A DNA stretch of 10,759 nt from CBDUBS01 sp965365445 (GTDB lineage Bacteria > Bacteroidota > Rhodothermia > Rhodothermales > DASSAV01), in assembly GCA_965365445.1 (NCBI GenBank), contig CBDUBS010000121.1:1-10759 (forward strand), in the 5' to 3' direction. Positions 1 to 7,900 of the stretch are shown in pieces (positions within the stretch are counted from its first letter, which is position 1; each line of letters opens with the position of its first letter). Made by a program: the position numbers and the translations under genes. The notes beneath the pieces were generated by a model. It ran no database searches and had not been told where the DNA came from. It saw nothing but the letters and a program-made list of their open reading frames with translations.

Positions 1-593
1 AAGATCGTCGTGATCAGGAAATCGGCCCGATAGGTCATCCGGTCGGCGAGCGAGTCCGGGGAAAAGCCCGCGACCCCCCCCGAGTGCACCGCCCCGATAC
101 GCGCGCACGCCAGCATGGCGTATACCGCCTCCGGAATCATGGGGAGGTATATGGTCACCCGGTCTCCCCGCTTCACGCCGTGCTTTTTGAGCACATTGGC
201 AAAGCGTCCGACTTCTTCCGCCAGCGCCCGGTAGGTTATGCTCCGCGACGCTTCGGTCGGATCGTCCGGTTCGAAAATAAGGGCCACGCGATCCGGATGC
301 GTATCCAGATGACGGTCTATACAGTTATAGCACGCATTCAGCCGGCCCCCCTCGAACCAGCGGATGTGTACGTCGGCCGGATCGAACGAAACGTCCTTCA
401 CGGTCCGAAACGGCTCGAACCAGTGCAAACGTTCCGCCTGTTTTCTCCAGAACGCCTCCGGGTCTTCAATGGAACGGGCATACGCCTCTGCGTAGGCTTC
501 CCGCGAGGCAATCCGGGCGGCGGCTCGAAACGCTTCCGGGGCGTGGTACAGTCCGGCGGAGCCGGAATAGGCTGCGGTTACCTGGTCGGACAT
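1..593 (-). CDS. acs: Acetyl-CoA synthetase (AMP-forming), N-terminal 197 residues, cut by window edge
   Basis: Acs activates acetate with ATP and CoA to acetyl-CoA in the cytoplasm, through an acetyl-AMP intermediate. Read on the minus strand from the ATG at 593, the fragment carries the family's N-terminal features: the EAFWRKQAERLHW segment (residues 46-58), WFEGGRLNACYNCIDRHL (79-96), and the start of the AMP-binding fold with SITYRALAEEV (118-128) and GDRVTIYLPMIPEAVYAMLA (143-162), then CARIGAVHS (163-171). The ATP-binding and C-terminal domains lie outside the window. The gene starts 39 bases after the DUF294 gene ends, so the two are probably co-transcribed; no clear ribosome binding site precedes the ATG. 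Oddity: residues 171-178 read SGGVAGFS where the family normally has SVVFGGFS, although the flanks (GAVH before, GFSPDSLADRM after) are normal. Acs is favoured over propionyl-CoA synthetase, but the fragment cannot fix the substrate. Confidence 0.9.
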   Translation of the reverse strand, partial: MSDQVTAAYSGSAGLYHAPEAFRAAARIASREAYAEAYARSIEDPEAFWRKQAERLHWFEPFRTVKDVSFDPADVHIRWFEGGRLNACYNCIDRHLDTHPDRVALIFEPDDPTEASRSITYRALAEEVGRFANVLKKHGVKRGDRVTIYLPMIPEAVYAMLACARIGAVHSGGVAGFSPDSLADRMTYRADFLITTI

Positions 594-632
594 GGGAATG
601 CCGGGGTTGGTTCGGGTGGAACGGAAGGCTCG

Positions 633-2564
633 TCAGCTCTTGTGACGCCCGCGATTGGGCGGAGCGAAACGCTTGGACATGGCGTCCTGCAAATCGGCGA
701 CCTGCGTGAATACGTTCCGAAGCAGATTTTGCTGCACCTTGCGAAGCACGAACGGGTCGATACGGTTGTTGGGCGGCTCACCGGCTTCAAAGGCGCGCAA
801 CTGGTCCTCCAGGCGGAAGTCCACCAGATGGCGGTAGGCGTCCAGCGCGTCGCCGAGGATGCGGGATAGCTCCGGGAACGAATCGGCGGCCCGGCGCAAC
901 CGCTCGAACGTGCTGGACGATTCGAGGTTGCGCATTTCAAGCGCCAGAATTCGGGCGGCATCGACCACCGGAAGGATGCCTCGCGCCCGAATGTCGAACG
1001 TATTGCGGTGCTCGCCCGAGCGCTGAAGAACGAAGCGGCGCAAAAACGACAGGGGCGGTTTGTTTTGCAGCGCGTTGGCCGTGAGCAGCGACAGGAACTT
1101 CCGATCGGGGTCCATTGCCTGCACATTCAGGGCATCGATGATGTCCTGCTTCAAGTCAGCGATGAGCGTTTTATCGCCGTAAATCCCGCGCATGTCGAAG
1201 AATACACCGGCATGGCGCAAATCCTCTTCGCCGGACTGGAGTATCCACTCCCGGAAGGTCATCTTCCAGTCGCGCAGGGAGCGCCGCCATCGGGCGTCGC
1301 GGGCGACGTACTCGCTCATGGTGAACCCGCAGAAGGCCAGGCCCTCGTTTACCCGACCCGCCAGGTGGTTGAACCACTTTTCGGCCCGTTCGGCCTCCTC
1401 GGGGGACGACGGGTTGCCGTAAAGAAGGGCGTTGTGCTGCTGCGAGTTGAGCGCCATCTCCTGACGGCCCCCGGAACCGAGACGTATCCAGACCCAGGGG
1501 AGTTCGACTCGCAAATCTGGTACCTCCTGCCGCAAGTCGCGCTCTACGAGTTCGATAACCCGGATAGCCAGGCTGTCGTAAATGACCGACATGATGCTGT
1601 TCAGCATTTCCGGCTGCACGCCCTGCCGGTACAGCCGGAGCAGTTGTTCGGATACCGCCGCCCGAATGCTGACGAGTTCGGAGATGGACGGCGCCCGGTG
1701 AATCCGCTGCGTGGTCGCCACGGGATCCTGACCCCGGTAGTGCGCGATGTCCCGGTCGGTGAGCAAGCCCATCGGGGTTGCGCCCCTGTCGTTCTGCTGC
1801 ACCATCACCAGCCGGTTGACCCGCTCGTTCAGCATGATCATCATCGCCCGGAACAGCGATGCATCCGTGGATATGGTGAGCACCGGTGTCGTCATGAGTC
1901 GTCGTACGGGCGTATCCGGCGACTGGCCCCGGGCTACGAGCTTGTTCCGCAGATCGCCGTCGGTCATGATGCCGATCATCTTGCCGTCGTGCACGACCAG
2001 AATGGAGTCCACGCTCTCGCGGCGCATGATGCGGGCGGCCTGCTGAGCGGTGGTATCCGGAGCGCACGTAACCAGGCCCCGGTGAACGAACTGGTTGAGC
2101 CGCCGGTCCAGGAGCAGATGCGCCCCGGTGACGTCCATCTCCTTGTCGATGTGTCGGACATACCGCTTGGCGTCGTTCTCGTAGAAGTTGGCGAAGTCGT
2201 TGTATTTGTCGAACAGGTTCTGGAATCGTTCACCGCGAAGTAAGGCGCACACGGTCGGCTCTACGGCCTTTGCCTCGTAAATGGTCATGCCGCCCTTCAT
2301 CAAACCGAATGCGCCGAAGGTATCTCCTTCGCTGCACTTGTCGATGAGCCGCTGGTTTTCGACGTCCATGAGGCGCACCGTGCCGGATTCTACGATGTAC
2401 AACCCTTTATGCATGGTCGTCCCCTGCTCCATGAGCACTTCACCCGGTCGGTAGTACTCTATGGAGAGGTCGGTAAGCACTTCCTCGATGGCTTCCGGGG
2501 GAAGGGCCGAGAAAGGAGGCGTCGTAACGAACAGATTTCGGAGACGTTCGGCAATCGAACTCAT
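633..2564 (-). CDS. cNMP-binding-like / CBS-pair / DUF294 nucleotidyltransferase-like signalling protein
   Basis: A 643-residue cytoplasmic sensor-type protein. Domains in order: a cyclic-nucleotide-binding-like beta-barrel (about 17-135, with RPGEVLMEQG and GLYIVESGTVRLM); a CBS pair (about 155-280, with VDSILVVHDGKMIGIMTDGD and VNRLVMV...MGLLTDRDI); the DUF294 nucleotidyltransferase-like domain (about 295-450); and a helical DUF294 C-terminal domain (about 470-630). The barrel lacks the Arg of the classical cAMP phosphate-binding cassette (GGMTIYEAKA at 91-100), so its ligand is unknown. The nucleotidyltransferase loop GSGGRQE (363-369) is kept, but the following stretch is NSQQHNALLY (373-382) where relatives usually have TDQDNALIY, so both metal-binding Asp are absent; the usual C.GG.MA segment is also replaced (CGFTMSEYVA, 412-421). 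The protein is full length, so this looks like a pseudoenzyme rather than decay. Proteins of this type are often encoded beside acs and acetate permease genes, and acs follows 39 bases downstream. No Shine-Dalgarno sequence precedes the ATG. Confidence 0.9.
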   Translation of the reverse strand: MSSIAERLRNLFVTTPPFSALPPEAIEEVLTDLSIEYYRPGEVLMEQGTTMHKGLYIVESGTVRLMDVENQRLIDKCSEGDTFGAFGLMKGGMTIYEAKAVEPTVCALLRGERFQNLFDKYNDFANFYENDAKRYVRHIDKEMDVTGAHLLLDRRLNQFVHRGLVTCAPDTTAQQAARIMRRESVDSILVVHDGKMIGIMTDGDLRNKLVARGQSPDTPVRRLMTTPVLTISTDASLFRAMMIMLNERVNRLVMVQQNDRGATPMGLLTDRDIAHYRGQDPVATTQRIHRAPSISELVSIRAAVSEQLLRLYRQGVQPEMLNSIMSVIYDSLAIRVIELVERDLRQEVPDLRVELPWVWIRLGSGGRQEMALNSQQHNALLYGNPSSPEEAERAEKWFNHLAGRVNEGLAFCGFTMSEYVARDARWRRSLRDWKMTFREWILQSGEEDLRHAGVFFDMRGIYGDKTLIADLKQDIIDALNVQAMDPDRKFLSLLTANALQNKPPLSFLRRFVLQRSGEHRNTFDIRARGILPVVDAARILALEMRNLESSSTFERLRRAADSFPELSRILGDALDAYRHLVDFRLEDQLRAFEAGEPPNNRIDPFVLRKVQQNLLRNVFTQVADLQDAMSKRFAPPNRGRHKS

Positions 2565-2721
2565 ACAGGAGGCGGCAGGGTATACAGTCGATAAAGGGTC
2601 TCAGTATAGGAATAAACGGAACCTAAAACGAGTCCTGCACCGACCTCATCGAGGACGTTACGACACCGGCTGGTTGGGGCTGCGCCCGAAGGACATAGCG
2701 TGCCGGAACTACCCCATACGT

Positions 2722-3384
2722 TTATACAGGCGCCCGCAGGTGCCTCAACACCGCCTGGTCCCCTATCAACGCCCCGATTTCCGATACCAGCCTCATAAGG
2801 GTTTCGTCATCCTCGGCCTCGATGTAGTCCATCAACCCGCCTCGTCGCACGCCGGGCGCCTGCTTTTCTACCTCTGCCCGTTCCCGGTTGAGCAGGCGAG
2901 CGATGCCGTCCGCGTCCAGGCCCTCTTCTCGCTGGATCCGGCCGAGGGCATGAAGCAGCAGGGATGCCAGAAGGTGCATGAGCAGGTCGGCCTGGCGAAG
3001 TTCCAGACGGCTGAACCGACTGACACCCCTGGCCACAGGCTCCCTCTTTTCCCCGAAGGTATGGCGTAATACATCCTCACTTCCCGAGGTAGCGGTTTCG
3101 ATAGGGCTCCGCCCGGCTGCATCGGGTCGCTCCGTGGAGGCCGTCAGAAGGGCGGGCAAGCGGTCGAGCAGCCCGCCGTCGTAGGTACGCTTCAACAGAT
3201 TGAGAAGGGCCTGCGCTTGAGAGCGGGATTCGTTGGCCTGCCGGGCGAACACACCGAGGAGCAACGGAATCACGGCCGCCACGGCCCGGGTGGTCGTCTC
3301 GTCGTCGGCATCGATGATCCGACCCAACTGGCGCATGGTCTCGGCGTCGAGGCGCCGGCTGAGGATCTGTAGGAGTGGGGACAT
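2722..3384 (-). CDS. DUF937-family protein, function unknown
   Basis: About 220 residues if translation starts at the ATG at 3384. The N-terminal half fits the DUF937 pattern: a short N-terminal helix (SPLLQILSRRLDAETMRQLG), an acidic turn (IIDADDETTTRAVAA), the hydrophobic VIPLLLGVFARQA segment, and a glycine-leucine patch (DGGLLDRLPALL). The C-terminal half is helical and charged (LRQADLLMHLLASLLLHALG, then an acidic segment near the end) and matches nothing I recognise. The family's role is unknown; members are small, helical and soluble. The open frame extends upstream to 3663, but that extension is disordered in composition and its first part crosses the terminator of the preceding gene (3561-3612). 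An ATG at 3525 is the main alternative; 3384 is preferred because DUF937 proteins normally begin right at this helix. No convincing ribosome binding site precedes either. It lies 157 bases before the DUF294 gene on the same strand. Confidence 0.7.
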   Translation of the reverse strand: MSPLLQILSRRLDAETMRQLGRIIDADDETTTRAVAAVIPLLLGVFARQANESRSQAQALLNLLKRTYDGGLLDRLPALLTASTERPDAAGRSPIETATSGSEDVLRHTFGEKREPVARGVSRFSRLELRQADLLMHLLASLLLHALGRIQREEGLDADGIARLLNRERAEVEKQAPGVRRGGLMDYIEAEDDETLMRLVSEIGALIGDQAVLRHLRAPV

Positions 3385-3560
3385 GCCTGTAGGCTCTCGG
3401 GGTATGGTGGAATCGTCGCCGTCCGTGGCCGGCGGCGCCTTCGCCGCTAACCGCGAAACGAACGACGGCGTTTCTCCAGATGGTGTTCTATCGAATCGAC
3501 CTGAGCCCGTCTCGTTCCGGGACATATGGGGCAAAACGGGTAATGAAGTTGTTTCGATGC

Positions 3561-3612
3561 ACGAAAACGACAAAGCGCCCGGAGCCGGGTCATGTTCCCG
3601 ACCTCCGGGCGC
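3561..3612 (-). terminator. Intrinsic terminator after the 138-residue membrane protein gene
   Basis: A perfect 10-bp stem pairs 3575-3584 (gcgcccggag) with 3603-3612 (ctccgggcgc). An inner 4-bp stem (3586-3589 with 3597-3600) closes a 7-base loop. On the minus strand the hairpin is followed by a T-rich tract (TTTGTCGTTTTC), as expected for Rho-independent termination. It lies about 40 bases beyond the stop codon at 3651, separates the two small membrane protein genes from the DUF937 gene, and argues against a DUF937 start at 3663. Confidence 0.78.
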
Positions 3613-3650
3613 CCGCATCCGGATATGGGCGCTCGCCCTGCTCCTCCCGT

Positions 3651-4067
3651 TCAGTTCAGACAAAGCCGACGATGGACCATGAATCCGTTTCCTTTCCGGT
3701 CGTACAGCACCAGTGCGATATCCGATATACCGCCGCCGTTCCGAGCAGGCCGGCGGGTATTCAGGTCGTTTTTCCGAATGGTGTACTCCGACCCGGCGGG
3801 AAGCTGTCGCTCCGCTGCCACGAACCGATACTGCACCGATCCGGTGCGGTCCCGTTCTTCCACCGGGCTGTTACGGACCTCGGGCGTGGCCTCCGCGGCA
3901 ACATGAACGTGCGAAGATTCCAAACTGTGGAACCCGGCGGCAAATACCAGCCGCTCGATGAGGTCCGTTTCCCGTACGGATTTTCGTTCCACCGCCAGCG
4001 CCATAAACAGAACGGGCATCAGGGCAATCATGGTTATGGCGAGCGCTAAAGCGGCTACCCAGGTCAT
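3651..4067 (-). CDS. Small single-pass membrane protein (138 aa), paralogue of the upstream 124-aa protein
   Basis: Not recognised as a named family. The N-terminus is one hydrophobic helix (about residues 3-26, WVAALALAITMIALMPVLFM) followed at once by charged residues (ERKSVRETD), which suggests a membrane anchor with a soluble body of about 110 residues, probably cytoplasmic by the positive-inside rule. No signal-peptidase site is obvious. The last 23 residues (116-138), starting DIALVLYDRKG and ending LCLN, align without gaps to the end of the 124-residue protein encoded just upstream, with 11 identities; both proteins stop at the same LN. The start is supported by a good Shine-Dalgarno sequence (AGGAG, complement of 4076-4080) eight bases before the ATG. 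A terminator follows. The protein is real by start signal, paralogy and terminator, but its function is unknown. Confidence 0.68.
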   Translation of the reverse strand: MTWVAALALAITMIALMPVLFMALAVERKSVRETDLIERLVFAAGFHSLESSHVHVAAEATPEVRNSPVEERDRTGSVQYRFVAAERQLPAGSEYTIRKNDLNTRRPARNGGGISDIALVLYDRKGNGFMVHRRLCLN

Positions 4068-4367
4068 CGTTCCGTCTCCTCGATCGTTTGCGATACGTTA
4101 TCGTACCGTTTTTTATGACCGAGATACGAGGAGGATCGTTCGGAACTTGTAGAAAAGCCTGTATAACAAGGATGTTGCAGGGGCGGCTTTCAGAGATACG
4201 GCTTCCGATCCTCGATAACCTGAGGAGCGTACCGCTTCACCCGGCTCGTGCCGGACCCGGAGATCGTGATAAAGGCGGGAGGAGGCCACAGGCAAGCGGC
4301 GACAGGCCCGGCGGAAACGCCGAGGCTGCCGTAGTTCGTCCGGAAGGTCTCCTTTGCCTGACCGTTT
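4068..4367. other. 300-base intergenic gap between the two small membrane protein genes
   Basis: I see no convincing gene here. The stretch holds the ribosome binding site of the 138-residue gene (4076-4080), a small palindrome cgata-cgt-tatcg (4091-4103) lying 24-36 bases upstream of that start, a wide inverted repeat (ctcctcg 4076-4082 with cgaggag 4127-4133), and short GC hairpins such as ccggc-tcgt-gccgg near 4243-4256 that lack a T tract. The promoter of the 138-residue gene probably lies in this gap, but no consensus could be fixed. Confidence 0.4.
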
Positions 4368-4742
4368 TTAGTTCAGGAACACGCGCAACGTGCTCGTCAT
4401 GGGGCGGCCGGCTCGGTCGTAAATGGGCAGGGCAATATCAGCCGCTACCTGATTGGTTCCGGCGGGGTACCTGCTCAAACGTTGCACGTCGATCAGGCTG
4501 GAGAGCCTGCCCGCTTCGTGCGTCGAAAAGCCCGGAACCGTTACATCGTGCTGGAGCACCGGCGACTGACTGTAGGCAAGCCGGGCCGGTTCGGGCCTCC
4601 ATGCCATGTCGGCTACCGGGTGTTCTTCCATCTCGAACGCGGCATGGTGACGGCGCGCCTTCAGATAGGCGAACGCCAGAATGATGACGGGAGCGCCCCA
4701 CAGCAGCGCGATAACGGCGGCGAACTGGCTGAATGACGACAT
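4368..4742 (-). CDS. Small single-pass membrane protein (124 aa), paralogue of the 138-aa protein
   Basis: Not recognised as a named family. A single hydrophobic helix spans about residues 7-27 (FAAVIALLWGAPVIILAFAY) and is followed by a basic stretch (KARRHH), giving an N-out, C-in prediction. The soluble part is about 95 residues. Its C-terminus (102-124), starting DIALPIYDRAG and ending RVFLN, matches the end of the 138-residue protein with 11 of 23 identical positions, so the two are probably products of an old duplication. The pattern (DIAL..YDR.G) suggests a beta-strand edge, but this is inference. The ATG at 4742 has no Shine-Dalgarno sequence. It lies 160 bases after icmF on the same strand, so co-transcription with icmF is possible. 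Confidence 0.62.
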   Translation of the reverse strand: MSSFSQFAAVIALLWGAPVIILAFAYLKARRHHAAFEMEEHPVADMAWRPEPARLAYSQSPVLQHDVTVPGFSTHEAGRLSSLIDVQRLSRYPAGTNQVAADIALPIYDRAGRPMTSTLRVFLN

Positions 4743-4902
4743 AACGCGTTCGGGAAGATGGCGGCGGGAACGGATCCACTGCCACCCCCCTGGCGCAAAA
4801 GGAATGCCATGTGCCCTGCCGCGCTGTCTGAAGCGATTACCCGATACTGTGGCGGTAATATTTTCCCCCGGAGGGTACGATTCTCCCCCGGGCAGGGAGG
4901 AG

Positions 4903-7900
4903 TTACATCGTCCGTCGGTACTGGCCGCCTACCTCGAACAGCGTCCGGGTTATCTGGCCCAGCGAACACACCCTGACAGTTTCCATCAGCTCCTCGAACA
5001 GCGGTTCGCCCGAGCGGGCCGCCCGCGCCAGGCGGTCGAGCGCCGGGCCGGCCTCCTCGCGGTGGACCGCGTGAAACCGGCGCAGGTGCTGAATCTGGTG
5101 TCGCTTTTCCTCCTCCGACGAACGCATCAACGCAACGGGCGTCCCTTCTTCCGCCTGCAAATCCGCCCGAAGAAACGTATTTACACCGACGAGCGGTAAT
5201 TCACCGCTATGCTTCTTCTGCTCGTACAACATCGATTCATCCTGAATCCGGTGCCGCTGGAAACGCGTCTCCATGGCCCCGAGTACGCCGCCGCGCTCGT
5301 TGATCTGGTCGAACAGATCGAGAACCGCTGCCTCAACAAGGTCGGTAAGCTCCCGTATAAAATACGAGCCCTGCAACGGGTTCTCGCATTGAGCCGGTCC
5401 AAACTCCCGGTTGATGATGAGCTGGATCGCCAGAGCGCGCCGCACGCTCTCTTCGGTGGGCGTCGTGATGGCTTCATCGAATGCGTTCGTATGGAGCGAG
5501 TTGCAGTGATCGTATGTGGCCGTAAGCGCCTGCAACGTGGTCCGTATGTCGTTGAAGCTGATTTCGCGGGCGTGCAGACTCCGGCCCGAGGTCTGGATGT
5601 GGTACTTCAGCTTACGGCTTCGCTCGGAGGCTCCGTACCGGTCGCGCATGGCAATTGCCCATATGCGTCGGGCCACCCGGCCCAGGACACTGTACTCGGC
5701 GTCCATGCCGTTCGAGAAGAAAAACGACAGGTTCGGAGCGAAGTCGTCGATGGCCATACCCCGGGACAGGTAGTATTCGACGTAGGTGAAGCCATTGGCG
5801 AGCGTCAGGGCGAGTTGCGTGATTGGGTTCGCGCCCGCCTCGGCGATGTGGTACCCCGAAACGGATACCGAGTAATAGTTTCGGACGTCGTTATCGATGA
5901 AATATTGCTGCACGTCGCCCATCAGCCGGAGAGCGAACTCGGTGGAAAAGATGCAGGTATTCTGAGCCTGATCCTCCTTGAGGATGTCCGCCTGAACGGT
6001 GCCACGGACGGCCTGCAAACTCTCTTTCCGGATACGTTCGTATTCGTCCGCATCCAGCAGGCCCCACCGCACGAGATCCGATCCGGATACGCCGAGCATA
6101 CCCAGCCCGCTCCCGTCGTGACCAGCGGGAAGGGATTCGGTCCGGCCGTCGGGACCGAACGGAACGTACCGTACAGGCTCCTCAGCCCGTTCCGCCTCGA
6201 TACGCCGTGCGGTCTCTTCCCACCGGCCCTCCGCCCTCAGGTAGAACTCTACCTGCTGATCGATCGCCGTGTTCAGGAACACGGCCAGGATCATCGGAGC
6301 CGGTCCGTTGATGGTCATGGATACCGACGTAGCCGGGTGGCACAGGTCGAAGCCGGAGTACAGCTTCTTCATGTCGTCCAGCGTGGCGATGGAAACGCCC
6401 GCATTCCCGATTTTGCCGAATATATCCGGCCGTTCATCCGGATCGAAACCGTACAACGTAACCGAATCGAACGCGGTGGAGAGGCGGCGGGCCGGAAGAT
6501 CGGAGGAGAGCAAGTGAAACCGCCGGTTCGTTCGCTCCGGACTGCCCTCCCCGGCGAACATACGCGTCGGGTCTTCGGTGTCGCGCTTGAAGGGAAATAC
6601 GCCGGCCGTGTACGGGAAGTGGCCGGGCAGGTTTTCGAGCATCCCGAACCGCACCCGTTCGCCGGCGTCGTCGATGGCAGGAAACGCCACGCGGGGAACG
6701 AGTGAGCCCGAAAGCGTTTCACGCCGAAGGGGGGTCTGGATGTCGCGGCCTCGTACTGTGTATGTGAACGTCTCGCCGGTGTAGGCGGCGGCCCGCTCCT
6801 CCCACTGTTCCAGAACGGTACGCGCCCCCGGTTCCAGCCGGATCAGGTGATCCTCGGCCAGGGTTTCGAGGGGCTCCCGAATGGCCGGGTCGTCGATCTC
6901 CTGCAACAGCTGCATGGCCGCGCCCCAGGAGCGGGCATGATGCACGTTCGATTCCACCACCTTCCGGTACCGACGCACCGCGTCGGCGATTTCTGCCAGA
7001 TAACGCTCCCGGTTTGCCGGAATGACCGAGGGGAAGGACGCCGCCGCCGCAATCGGCGCGGCTCCTCCATCCGGTAATGCCGGTCGTGCGAAACCACAGC
7101 AATCACCCAGAAGGGCCGCCAGTCCCTCGTACAGAGCCGTTACGCCCGGATCGTTGAAATGCGACGCCATCGTGGGGTACACCGGCATCTCCTCCTCAGA
7201 GCGGTCCCACCATCCCCTGTTGCGGACGATCTGTTTCCGAATTTCATGCAAGGCGTCGGCGCTGCCGCGTTTCTCGAACTTGTTCAGCGCCACCAGATCG
7301 GCCGCATCCAGCATCCCGATCTTCTCCAGCTGTGTAGGCGCCCCGAAATCGCCGGTCATCACGTACAGCGACAGGTCGGCCAGATCCGCGATTTCGGTAT
7401 CGCTCTGTCCGATGCCGGCGGTCTCCACGAAGATCAGGCCGTACCCGGCGGCGCGGCACCGGGCTATGCTCTCGTGCAGCGCCTCCGATACGCTCCGATG
7501 AGCCTGCCGCGTAGCGAATGAGCGCATGTACACCCGATCCGCGTAAGCGCCGTACAAGGCGTTCATGCGTATCCGGTCGCCCAGTAGCGCGCCGCCCGTC
7601 CGGCGGCGGGTGGGATCTACGGAAAGCAGGGCAATTCGCAAGGAAGGATGATGGCGCAAAAACCGGCGCACCAGCTCGTCGAGCAAGGTCGATTTGCCGG
7701 CCCCACCCGTGCCCGTAATCCCTATGACGGGCGCGCCCGCGCCGCCGTCCACGCCTGAGCCCGACTTTCGTTCTACGGCCGACAGGCTCCGAGCCAGCTT
7801 CAACCATTCTCCGTACGGCTCCGGGGCCGACTCCTTTTGCCCGTTGGAGGCTTCGCCGGCATTTCGGGTCATCGCCAGCATTTCGTCAATCATGCCCTGC

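Noticed and set aside
84..869. Long forward open frame opposite acs and the DUF294 gene
   Set aside because: It crosses the ends of two well-supported minus-strand genes and has the Arg/Gly/Pro-rich composition of an antisense shadow in GC-rich DNA. The same holds for the forward frames at 1008-2243, 2461-3069 and 5209-6705.
2603..2608. Minus-strand TATACT as a -10 box for the DUF294 gene
   Set aside because: No -35 element at a proper distance, and the genome may use a different promoter type; too weak to list.
4076..4133. Wide inverted repeat ctcctcg...cgaggag with a T6 run between the arms
   Set aside because: The 44-base loop and weak inner stem make a forward terminator unlikely, and no forward gene precedes it; one arm is simply the ribosome binding site of the 138-residue gene.
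4113..4295. Minus-strand open frame of 60 codons upstream of the 138-residue gene
   Set aside because: No start signal, no motif, and it lies in the gap expected to hold the promoter.
4855..4902. Possible terminator after icmF (runs of C and G followed by AAAATATT on the minus strand)
   Set aside because: The C/G runs are mostly direct rather than inverted repeats; only 4-5 bp stems form and there is no T tract.
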